Shown: piece after piece, positions 8,748 to 16,600 of the stretch | Layout of the letters: the number at the start of each line of letters is the position of its first letter | How positions within the stretch are numbered: the stretch's first letter is position 1 | Assembly (NCBI RefSeq): GCF_001655005.1 | Contig: NZ_LXET01000010.1 | Location: forward strand, 62,001 to 126,000 | DNA from: Hafnia paralvei ATCC 29927 | GTDB taxonomy: Bacteria; Pseudomonadota; Gammaproteobacteria; Enterobacterales; Enterobacteriaceae | DNA: 64,000 bases | Direction of reading: 5' to 3' | Program-made: the position numbers and the translations under genes | Notes under the pieces: generated by a model | The model's database searches: none | Seen by the model: only the letters and a program-made list of their open reading frames with translations | What the model was told of the DNA's origin: nothing

Positions 8748-8967
8748 GAGATCCCCTGACGGCGTCATTCAGACTGAGACAAAAGCGCATTCTAAGAGAT
8801 GTTATGCGGTAGGAACAGCGCTTTATCTGTCAGTCGCATCGGAAAGGTATTATCGCTGGATTAACACTAACTATTAGAAAACTAAGGGGAAAACGATAGT
8901 GGGGGCGGGAATGGATATATACAGGGAAATAATTATTTATAGTTATTTCATGGATATAACTATGAAA

Positions 8968-9447
8968 TTACCAGCGATGGAGTGGCGCTGCGCCAAGTTT
9001 TTTGAGGGCGTGACTCAGACTTTCTCCGTCAGGAAAATGGACATCAGGCGCAATTTCAGCCAGAGGATAGAGCATAAATGAACGATTTTTCATGTCGTAA
9101 TGCGGAACGGTCAATCGCTCGGTGTTAATGATGTCATTGCCAAAAAGCAAAATATCAAGATCCAGCGTCCGTGGCCCCCAACGCTCATCTTTGCGTACAC
9201 GGCCGTGCTCTAGCTCGATTTTTTGCGTGTGATCTAACAGGCGTTCTGCGGGTAAATCTGTGTCTAGTGCCACCACCGCATTCAGGTAATCCGGTTGATC
9301 TTGAGGCCCAAGCGGCGGTGTACGATACAGCGATGAGGTTGCGATAAGCTGAGTCTGCGGCAGTTTAGCCAGCGCGTTGAGCGCTGACTGAACCTGATGC
9401 AAAGGATCGGCAAGATTGCTGCCTAAGGCAATATAGACGCGTGTCAT
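8968..9447 (-). CDS. folK: HPPK, 6-hydroxymethyl-7,8-dihydropterin pyrophosphokinase FolK
   Basis: FolK moves pyrophosphate from ATP to hydroxymethyl-dihydropterin in folate synthesis. The 159-residue sequence has YIALGSNL at the start, SSLYRTPPLG, DQPDYLNAV and the signature RWGPRTLDLDILLFG (about 88-102). Its ATG overlaps the pcnB stop as ATGA, so the two genes are translationally coupled, as in E. coli. Confidence 0.96.
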   Translation of the reverse strand: MTRVYIALGSNLADPLHQVQSALNALAKLPQTQLIATSSLYRTPPLGPQDQPDYLNAVVALDTDLPAERLLDHTQKIELEHGRVRKDERWGPRTLDLDILLFGNDIINTERLTVPHYDMKNRSFMLYPLAEIAPDVHFPDGESLSHALKKLGAAPLHRW

Positions 9448-10838
9448 TCGCCGTTGCCTTCACGGCGCGGTGCGCGGCGGCGAGGACGACGTGGGCGACG
9501 GCGAGCACCATCATCACCAAGTTCGTTGGCCATCGTTTTCTGACGCGTCAGCGGAGCTTTCTGGAATTCATCCCACCACTGAGTCAAACGCTGTAGCTCA
9601 TTGCTGTTCTCAGCCTGAGCACGCAGCGCCAGCAGATCAAAAGCGGCACGGAACTTAGGTTGTTCCATCAGCTTATGCGCACGTTTTCCTTGGCGGCGAG
9701 ACAGACGCAGTTGCAGGGACCAGATATCACGAACTAATGCGGTGATACGCTTTGGAATCGCGAGAGTGCGACATTGCTCGTCCAAAACATCATTCATCGC
9801 CAGAGCGAAAGCGTCGTAGTAGGTCAATCCACTTTCATCATTAATTTTTTGTGCCAGCTCAATCAGCGGATACCACAGCATAGCTGCGAACAGAAATGCA
9901 GGATTCACTCGCATGCTGTTTTGCAAACGATGATCGGTGTTTTTCAGCACCTGATTGATGATTCGTTCCAGCGGGCTATCGCCATTAGGTGTGAAGTGGC
10001 GAGAAATGACGGGGAACAACGGCTGGAATAGCTGGTATTCGCACAGCAACTTATAAGTGGCCAAACCATAGCCAGACTGTAGTAGTTTCAGCGACTCTTC
10101 AAACAGGCGAGCCGATGGGATCTCATGCAGCAGCGCCGCTAAACGTGGAATAGGCTCCGCCGTTTGCGGGCAGATAGTCATATCCAGCTTGGCTGCAAAG
10201 CGTACCGCACGCAGCATTCGTACCGGATCTTCACGGTAGCGCGTTTCTGGATCGCCTATCAGGCGAATTCGACCTTCCTGCAAATCACGCAGGCCGCCGG
10301 TGTAATCACGAACCGTAAAATCTGAAATGCTGTAATACAGGCTATTGATGGTGAAATCGCGACGCTGGGCATCTTCTTCGATATTGCCGTAAACGTTGTC
10401 GCGTAGCAGCATGCCGTTTTGCGCTTGCTGAGAGATATTTTTGCCATCACCAGCATGTTCATGGTGACCACGGAAAGTGGCAACTTCGATAATTTCTGGG
10501 CCAAACATCACGTGGGCCAAACGGAAACGGCGGCCAACTAAGCGACAGTTGCGGAACAATTTACGTACTTGCTCCGGCGTTGCGCTCGTGGTGATGTCAA
10601 AATCTTTAGGCTGTTTACCGAGCAGCAGATCGCGCACGCCACCACCAACCAGATACGCTTCGTATCCTGATTTGTTCAGGCGATAGAGAACCTTGAGGGC
10701 GTTCTCACTGATTTGTTGGCGCGAAATGTTATGTTGATCGCGCGGGATCACCGTCATTGAACGTGACTCCTCCGCTTGTGCGCTCTCCGCCTCTCGGCTT
10801 AAAACCTTACGGCAAAAGTTGGCGACTCGGGTAAAAAT
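9444..10838 (-). CDS. pcnB: Poly(A) polymerase I, with AUU start codon
   Basis: PcnB adds poly(A) tails to RNA and so promotes decay. The 464-residue protein has the nucleotidyltransferase motif LVGGGVRDLLLG with the acidic pair in KDFDIT, then RRFRLAHVMF, EDAQRRDFTINSLYY, GDPETRYREDPVRMLRAVRF and a basic, Arg-rich tail. The start is an ATT codon (10838-10836) giving (M)FTRVANFCRKVLSRE, with GAGGTG 5 nt upstream. E. coli pcnB is one of very few genes known to start at AUU, and length and sequence agree from that codon on. No ATG or GTG sits nearby; the open frame continues upstream only as non-conserved sequence. Confidence 0.93.
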   Translation of the reverse strand: MFTRVANFCRKVLSREAESAQAEESRSMTVIPRDQHNISRQQISENALKVLYRLNKSGYEAYLVGGGVRDLLLGKQPKDFDITTSATPEQVRKLFRNCRLVGRRFRLAHVMFGPEIIEVATFRGHHEHAGDGKNISQQAQNGMLLRDNVYGNIEEDAQRRDFTINSLYYSISDFTVRDYTGGLRDLQEGRIRLIGDPETRYREDPVRMLRAVRFAAKLDMTICPQTAEPIPRLAALLHEIPSARLFEESLKLLQSGYGLATYKLLCEYQLFQPLFPVISRHFTPNGDSPLERIINQVLKNTDHRLQNSMRVNPAFLFAAMLWYPLIELAQKINDESGLTYYDAFALAMNDVLDEQCRTLAIPKRITALVRDIWSLQLRLSRRQGKRAHKLMEQPKFRAAFDLLALRAQAENSNELQRLTQWWDEFQKAPLTRQKTMANELGDDGARRRPRRPRRRAPRREGNGE

Positions 10839-10989
10839 GGTGCACCTCGATAGTGTCTTGTTAGTCGTATGCTCTGAATCATTCAAGCTGCGTTTAGCGC
10901 CCGCAACGTGATACATGACGAGTATATGCAGAAAAAATAGCGGGTCATCATAGCGTAAGCGGGCCATTTTGAGAATGGCGCTGATAAAT

Positions 10990-11865
10990 TCACGCCATTA
11001 ATCGCGAGTTTTTTGGTATTTGCTGCATATCCCAATGGCTCACTGCATATTCTAGCAGCGCTTCGGTTGTTAAATCAGCCCATTCTTCCGGCACTGACTG
11101 TCCCAAAAAACCAAGAGCCGCAGCCAGAACGGGGCGCGGATCGCTCATCGGAATGGGTTCAGCGTGATTTTGCTTAGATAGCTTGTTGCCGTCGTGATTT
11201 AACGCCAGTGGCAAATGCAGGTAGCGCGGCGTTTGCCAGTTAAACTGGTGATACAGTGCCATCTGTCTGACGGTTGGCTCAATTAAATCAGCGCCGCGTA
11301 CGATTTCAGTAATACCTTGAAAATGATCGTCAACCACCACCGCCAAATTATAGGCAAACAGTCCGTCACGGCGGTGAATAATAAAGTCTTCTTCAGCCAT
11401 TGCACGATCGGCAGCCAGCCAACCGTGTAACTCATCTTCAAACCCATACACCGGATGCGTTTGTTCCAGACGTAGCGCCGCATGAGCAGAGCTAAGACCT
11501 AACGTTCGGCAATGACCGTCGTATAACCCGCCTAACGAATGAATACGGCTGCGGGTACAGGTGCAAAAATAGGCTTTGTGTTCATGCCGCAAAAAATCCA
11601 GCGCGGCGCGATAAGCATCGTGGCGGTGGGATTGATACAGTACGCTGCCATCCCAATGAAGTTTATAGTGTTCGAGCGTACGCAGAATGCGATCGGCTGC
11701 ACCGGGAACTTCACGTGGAGGATCAATATCTTCGATGCGAACTAGCCAACGACCCTGTTGCGATCGAGATTGCAAATAACTACCGAGGGCGGCAATGAGC
11801 GAACCAAAGTGCAAATCGCCAGATGGAGATGGGGCAAAGCGGCCAATATAGTGATGTGATGGCAT
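10990..11865 (-). CDS. gluQ: Glutamyl-Q tRNA(Asp) synthetase GluQ-RS
   Basis: GluQ (YadB) activates glutamate and attaches it to the queuosine base at the wobble position of tRNA-Asp. It resembles the catalytic half of glutamyl-tRNA synthetase without an anticodon-binding domain. The 291-residue protein has RFAPSPSGDLHFGSL (HIGH-like), EDIDPPR, FIIHRRDGLFAYNLAVVVDD, EIVRGADL and KLSKQN (KMSKS-like). The zinc site CTCTR...YDGHC is intact. No ribosome binding site is evident at the ATG. It follows dksA and precedes pcnB, the enterobacterial order. Confidence 0.94.
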   Translation of the reverse strand: MPSHHYIGRFAPSPSGDLHFGSLIAALGSYLQSRSQQGRWLVRIEDIDPPREVPGAADRILRTLEHYKLHWDGSVLYQSHRHDAYRAALDFLRHEHKAYFCTCTRSRIHSLGGLYDGHCRTLGLSSAHAALRLEQTHPVYGFEDELHGWLAADRAMAEEDFIIHRRDGLFAYNLAVVVDDHFQGITEIVRGADLIEPTVRQMALYHQFNWQTPRYLHLPLALNHDGNKLSKQNHAEPIPMSDPRPVLAAALGFLGQSVPEEWADLTTEALLEYAVSHWDMQQIPKNSRLMA

Positions 11866-11916
11866 TTGGTTTGTGGATTTCGTTACGTTGGCGTCATGCC
11901 TCTGTACGGGAAGAAT

Positions 11917-11993
11917 TCACCACGGTGTTGGCTTCCTGCATTAACGCCGTGGTGAGGCTGGGCTGAAACTATCAACGCCCTGATGAGCGTTGA
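11917..11993 (-). terminator. Two hairpins between dksA and gluQ
   Basis: Two inverted repeats lie in the dksA-gluQ gap: TCACCACGG with CCGTGGTGA (11917-11955), and TCAACGC with GCGTTGA (11972-11993), the latter just after the dksA stop. Neither has a good T run. They may weaken read-through from dksA into gluQ. Confidence 0.5.
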
Positions 11994-12012
11994 AGGTTCT
12001 TGGTATCCCAGA

Positions 12013-12468
12013 TTAACCGGCCATCTGCTTTTCGCGGATTTCGGCCAGAGTTTTACAGTCGATACAAAGATCGGCTGTTGGGCGCGCTTCTAAGCGACGA
12101 ATACCGATCTCAACACCGCAAGACTCACAGAAGCCGAAATCGTCGTCTTCGACTTTCTTCAGAGTTTTTTCGATCTTTTTGATCAGCTTGCGCTCACGAT
12201 CGCGGTTGCGCAGTTCTAAGCTGAATTCTTCTTCCTGTGCCGCACGGTCAACCGGATCCGGGAAGTTTGACGCCTCGTCCTGCATATGGGACACAGTGCG
12301 GTCAACTTCGTCACGGAGCTGGTTACGCCACGCTTCAAGAATCAGTTTGAAATGAGCCAGCTGGGCTGCATTCATGTACTCTTCGCCTGGCTTCTCTTGG
12401 TACGGCTCCACCCCAGCGATGGCGAGAATGCTTAAGGACGACGGTTTACGGTTTTGCCCTTCTTGCAT
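12013..12468 (-). CDS. dksA: RNA polymerase-binding transcription factor DksA
   Basis: DksA binds the secondary channel of RNA polymerase and, with ppGpp, adjusts transcription of rRNA and amino-acid genes. The 151-residue protein is nearly identical to E. coli DksA. It has the coiled coil with the tip DPVDRAAQEEE (Asp and Ala at the tip) and a four-cysteine zinc finger CESC...CIDC. AGGAG 7 nt upstream of the ATG at 12468 gives MQEGQNRK; the longer frame is rejected. Confidence 0.97.
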   Translation of the reverse strand: MQEGQNRKPSSLSILAIAGVEPYQEKPGEEYMNAAQLAHFKLILEAWRNQLRDEVDRTVSHMQDEASNFPDPVDRAAQEEEFSLELRNRDRERKLIKKIEKTLKKVEDDDFGFCESCGVEIGIRRLEARPTADLCIDCKTLAEIREKQMAG

Positions 12469-12660
12469 GTTGCTTCTCCTACATAACACGCATTAGCGAT
12501 CCCCAAACGGGGGAAAAATCAGGCCGCTATAAATAGCAGATGCAGTTCAGGTTGGCAATTATTCCTGCATAATGCTTGACAATGGTGTGAAGGACGGCGT
12601 ATTTGGCGAGCGGCTCTGCGTTTTTTGTTGTTTTTTTCAACAGAAGACGAAATAGCAGAC

Positions 12661-13368
12661 TCAATACAACCCGAACGGTAGCGGGTTGTTTAGCTCAATT
12701 CCTTCCGCGTTTATCTGTGCTCCATAGCATATGACTTCTACGCCTAGCGCACAGGCTTGTGCCAGTAATTTCGCGTATTGCGGGTCAATATGTTGTGCTG
12801 GCGCAACTTTCTCAATACCGGTATGCAGCACGGCGAAAAACAGCACTGCGCGTTGTCCGTTTTGAACCTGTTGTGCAAGCTCCCTAAGGTGCTTTTGCCC
12901 GCGCAACGTTACAGCATCAGGGAAGTATCCACAGCCCTGTTGCAGTAGGGTGACAGACTTCACCTCAATATAGCAGTCAGGTCGATTTTCTGCCTGTAAT
13001 AACAAGTCGATACGGCTATTTTCTTCACCGTAGCGCACCTCGGTACGCACTTTTGTGTAACCAGATAATTCTTTTATTCGTCCTGCGGCAATGGCTTCCT
13101 GCACTAACGTGTTGGCTCGCATAGTATTTACGCAAATCCAATGCCCTTGCTGAGTTTGGGTTAGCTCCCAAGAATGAGCATACTTTCGTTTGAGATTATC
13201 CGAAGTGGAATACCACACGGTATCGCCGGGCGTTGCACATCCCGTCATGGCGCCGGTATTCGCACAGTGCATTGTCATTTCGCTACCGTCAGTCAGTTGA
13301 ACGTCAGCGAGAAAACGTTTATAGCGTTGAATGAGGCGGCCTGATTGGAGTGGAGGAGCAAAAAGCAT
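12661..13368 (-). CDS. sfsA: SfsA family DNA-binding/nuclease-like protein
   Basis: The 235-residue protein matches SfsA: LIQRYKRFLADV, HCANTGAMTGCATPGD, WYSTSDN-KRKY, ELTQ, SRIDLLL, CYIEVKSVTL and GYFPDAVT-RGQKHLREL. SfsA was named for stimulation of maltose genes and carries an OB-like N-terminal domain and a restriction-nuclease-like fold; its true role is unsettled. It lies between thpR and dksA on one strand, as in E. coli. Confidence 0.94.
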   Translation of the reverse strand: MLFAPPLQSGRLIQRYKRFLADVQLTDGSEMTMHCANTGAMTGCATPGDTVWYSTSDNLKRKYAHSWELTQTQQGHWICVNTMRANTLVQEAIAAGRIKELSGYTKVRTEVRYGEENSRIDLLLQAENRPDCYIEVKSVTLLQQGCGYFPDAVTLRGQKHLRELAQQVQNGQRAVLFFAVLHTGIEKVAPAQHIDPQYAKLLAQACALGVEVICYGAQINAEGIELNNPLPFGLY

Positions 13369-13405
13369 GGGTTTCCTCTGTTTCTTTCTATTATATAGAT
13401 CAAGA

Positions 13406-13966
13406 TTATTCTGAAAGTTCAGAACCGCGTTTTGTTTGCGTGATTAATGGCCAACATGCGATCTGATCATACCGAGTGCGTCCGCGCCGAAATTCAGAGG
13501 AGTAGAGCGCAAAGTGTTCAAATGCTACGGGCCAATGAAAACCTGATGGCGGTATTGCCACCGTTTTTGTCGCACCCCGTAACAGCGTAACATGAGGGTG
13601 AAAGGGGAAAGGACTTTGATAGCACCCACTACGAGCGGCCTGTGAGCGCAAAAGTTCAGCTAATTGCAGTAGCCCGCGTGGTGCTCGGCGTGAGCCAAGC
13701 CATACAACCCCAGCGCTGGGCCAGTGACCCGCATCGTCCAAATCAAGACTAAACGCAGACTGTTTGATGCGAGAAGCCATATTTTGTAATGCCAGCGATT
13801 TTTGTTCGCTCACCTCGCCGAGAAAAGCCAATGTGATATGCAGATTGGCCGCAGCAATCGGACGCCCAGCTTCCGGTGGAAACTGCTCTGCACGCCATTT
13901 CACCAGTGCTCGCTGGGTTTTGGGCGGTAATGGCAGGGCAAAAAATAGTCGGCGGGTATCAGACAT
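13406..13966 (-). CDS. thpR: RNA 2',3'-cyclic phosphodiesterase ThpR
   Basis: ThpR (LigT) is a 2H phosphoesterase that opens RNA 2',3'-cyclic phosphates and can ligate tRNA halves in vitro. The 186-residue protein carries both catalytic HxTx motifs, HITL near residue 44 and HVTL near residue 125, plus FFALPLP at the N terminus. It is divergent from hrpB, with 89 bp between the two starts. Confidence 0.92.
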   Translation of the reverse strand: MSDTRRLFFALPLPPKTQRALVKWRAEQFPPEAGRPIAAANLHITLAFLGEVSEQKSLALQNMASRIKQSAFSLDLDDAGHWPSAGVVWLGSRRAPRGLLQLAELLRSQAARSGCYQSPFPFHPHVTLLRGATKTVAIPPSGFHWPVAFEHFALYSSEFRRGRTRYDQIACWPLITQTKRGSELSE

Positions 13967-14055
13967 GCGTTCTCATTTCTCTTAGTTTCACCGCTGAATG
14001 CTACAATGCAGCCCAGCTGATGTTAAAGCATTATACCTCTTATTTTGGAGTCTTC

Positions 14056-16494
14056 GTGTCCTTACTTCCCGTTGCCGCCGTGCTTGAGCCATTACTGGCC
14101 GCCTTACAATCATCTGCTCGGGTGTTACTCAATGCGCCAACAGGTGCGGGTAAATCTACGTGGTTGCCGCTGCAGTTACTGAAAGCCGACTGGCTGGATG
14201 GCAAGATTATTATGCTGGAGCCGCGTCGCTTGGCTGCGCGTAGCGTGGCGAATCGTCTTGCTCAGCAGTTAGGTGAAAACGTAGGGCAGACAGTGGGCTA
14301 CCGTATGCGTGCCGACACAAAGGTGAGTACGCAAACGCGGCTGGAAGTGGTCACTGAAGGTATTTTGACCCGAATGTTACAGCAAGATCCGGAGCTGTCC
14401 GGCGTTTCTCTGGTGATTCTGGATGAGTTTCATGAACGTAGCCTACAGGCCGATTTAGCTCTGGCGTTGCTGCTGGATGTACAGCAAGGGCTACGTGATG
14501 ATTTACGTTTGCTAATTATGTCAGCGACGCTGGACGACGTTCGCTTAACTAAATTGTTGCCGGATGCCCCCGTGATCCGTTCAGAAGGGCGAAGTTTCCC
14601 TGTGGTTCGCCGCTATACTCCCGTTTCTGCGCATGAACGATTGGAGCAATCTGCCTGTAATGCGGTGCTGAATTTGTTACGACAGGAATCTGGCTCTTTA
14701 TTGCTGTTTTTACCTGGGGTGGGGGAAATTCGACGCACCGCAGAATTGCTGCAGAGCTGTGTTGATGACGATACGGATCTTTGCCCGTTATACGGTGCTT
14801 TGCCTTTGTCTGAACAGCAGAAGGCTATCGATCCGTCACCGGCAGGTCGTCGAAAGGTGGTGCTGGCCACTAACATTGCGGAAACCAGTCTGACGATTGA
14901 CGGTATTCGCTTGGTTATCGATAGCACATTGGAAAGAGCGAGCCTGTTTGATATCCGCAGTGGGCTGACTAAGCTTGTGACACAAAGAGCCAGCCAAGCC
15001 TCAATGACGCAGCGTGCGGGGCGCGCTGGGCGTCTCGAACCCGGTATTTGCTGGCATTTGATGGCTGCAGAGCAGGCGGAACGTACCGCTGAATACAGTG
15101 AGCCAGAGATCTTACATAGCGATCTGAGCAGCCTATGGCTGAATCTGTTGCAATGGGGATGCACCGACGTCGCTCAGCTTCAATGGCTGGATACTCCCCC
15201 GCAGGCCGCCATCTCGGTGGCACAGCGACTGCTATTTCAATTGGGAGCCGTCAATGAACAGGGGGCTTTAACGGCGACAGGCCGTGTTATGAGCGATGCG
15301 GGCAGCGATCCGCGTTTAGCTGCCATGCTGTGTGCAGCGCAGCAGGCAGGAGAAAATGCACTGGCGACGGCGGCTTTGCTGGCCGCGATTATCGAAGAGC
15401 CTCCGCGTGGCGGTAACGTCGATCTGCGTAATGCGCTTTTTCATCCGCAAAATCATTGGCAGCGGCGTGCGGATCAGCTTTGTCGGCGTTTAGGAAAAGG
15501 TCAGGGGACGGTTGAGCCTGAGGAGGCGGCATTTTGGCTTGCGCATGCATATCCCGATCGTATCGCCAATTTACGCGGACAAGATGGACGATATCTGCTG
15601 GCTAACGGGCTAGGGGCTGCGATGGAGCCGGACGATGCATTGGCGCGTACGCCGTGGATGATCGTGGCGAATCTATTGCAGGGTGTAAATAACAGTGAAG
15701 CGCGAATTTTGCTGGCCTTACCCTGTGATATTGAGCGTCTGGCGCCACGCTTGCCGCATCTCATCAGCGAGCAAACCAGTGTGGAGTGGGATGAATCCAA
15801 AGGCACTCTGCGGGCATGGAAACGCCAGCAGTTAGGGCGCTTGGTGCTGAAAGCTCAACCATTGGCAAAACCTTCCGCAGAGGAACTCTCTCAGGCGTTG
15901 CTCAATTGGGTTCGTCACCAAGGAATTAGCGCCTTAAATTGGAGCGATTCTGCGCAACAGCTGCGTTTACGGCTACAATGTGCAGCGCAGTGGTTGCCAG
16001 ACGTTAACTGGCCAGCCGTTGATGATGATAGCCTGCTAGATTCGCTGGAAGATTGGTTGCTTCCGTCTTTGAATGGCGTGCGTGACTTGCGCGGTTTGCA
16101 GAATATTAATTTAACCGAGGCTCTGTTAAGTTTGATGGATTGGCCGACCCGCCAACGTCTAGATAGTGCCTTGCCGACGCATTACACTGTGCCGACGGGA
16201 TCGCATTTGCCCATCCAGTATTTTAGCGATAAACCTCCCGTGTTAGCTGTACGTTTACAGGAAGTGTTTGGCGAACAGCAAAGTCCTAAGATTGCCGAGG
16301 GGCGTGTGGCGCTGGTGTTAGAGCTATTATCTCCGGCTCGTAGACCTTTACAAATTACTCGCGATCTCGCTGCGTTTTGGCAAGGTTCGTATCGTGAAGT
16401 GCAAAAAGAGATGAAAGGGCGTTACCCAAAACACGCGTGGCCTGACGATCCGGGTAACGCGCTGCCAACGCGACGCACGAAGCGTTTTCAGTGA
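14056..16494 (+). CDS. hrpB: ATP-dependent RNA helicase HrpB
   Basis: This is a DExH-box helicase of 812 residues (809 in E. coli). Motifs in order are APTGAGKST (Walker A), EPRRLAARSVA, TEGILTRML, LDEFHERSL (motif II), IMSATLD, LFLPGVGEI, ATNIAETSLTIDGI and QRAGRAGRLEPG (motif VI). A conserved C-terminal domain ends EMKGRYPKH-WPDDP. Its role in E. coli is not well defined. I start at the GTG at 14056 (SLLPVAAVL), which has TTGGAG 7 nt upstream and matches the family start. The 60 codons upstream overlap thpR and are not conserved. Confidence 0.95.
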   Translation: MSLLPVAAVLEPLLAALQSSARVLLNAPTGAGKSTWLPLQLLKADWLDGKIIMLEPRRLAARSVANRLAQQLGENVGQTVGYRMRADTKVSTQTRLEVVTEGILTRMLQQDPELSGVSLVILDEFHERSLQADLALALLLDVQQGLRDDLRLLIMSATLDDVRLTKLLPDAPVIRSEGRSFPVVRRYTPVSAHERLEQSACNAVLNLLRQESGSLLLFLPGVGEIRRTAELLQSCVDDDTDLCPLYGALPLSEQQKAIDPSPAGRRKVVLATNIAETSLTIDGIRLVIDSTLERASLFDIRSGLTKLVTQRASQASMTQRAGRAGRLEPGICWHLMAAEQAERTAEYSEPEILHSDLSSLWLNLLQWGCTDVAQLQWLDTPPQAAISVAQRLLFQLGAVNEQGALTATGRVMSDAGSDPRLAAMLCAAQQAGENALATAALLAAIIEEPPRGGNVDLRNALFHPQNHWQRRADQLCRRLGKGQGTVEPEEAAFWLAHAYPDRIANLRGQDGRYLLANGLGAAMEPDDALARTPWMIVANLLQGVNNSEARILLALPCDIERLAPRLPHLISEQTSVEWDESKGTLRAWKRQQLGRLVLKAQPLAKPSAEELSQALLNWVRHQGISALNWSDSAQQLRLRLQCAAQWLPDVNWPAVDDDSLLDSLEDWLLPSLNGVRDLRGLQNINLTEALLSLMDWPTRQRLDSALPTHYTVPTGSHLPIQYFSDKPPVLAVRLQEVFGEQQSPKIAEGRVALVLELLSPARRPLQITRDLAAFWQGSYREVQKEMKGRYPKHAWPDDPGNALPTRRTKRFQ

Positions 16495-16600
16495 ATGATT
16501 TCCCATACTCAGTGGTGATTCTGGGTGAATTTCAGAGGTTTCCTCTTCCCCCAGTGGACCGTGAGGAACAGATTAGGCGCCAATGCTGGAGAACTGAATA

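Noticed and set aside
10839..10967. N-terminal extension of PcnB to an upstream start
   Set aside because: The added residues are not like any PcnB, and the conserved AUU start with a ribosome binding site explains the gene.
13876..14055. 60-codon N-terminal extension of HrpB
   Set aside because: It overlaps the start of divergent thpR and lacks similarity; the GTG at 14056 has a good ribosome binding site.
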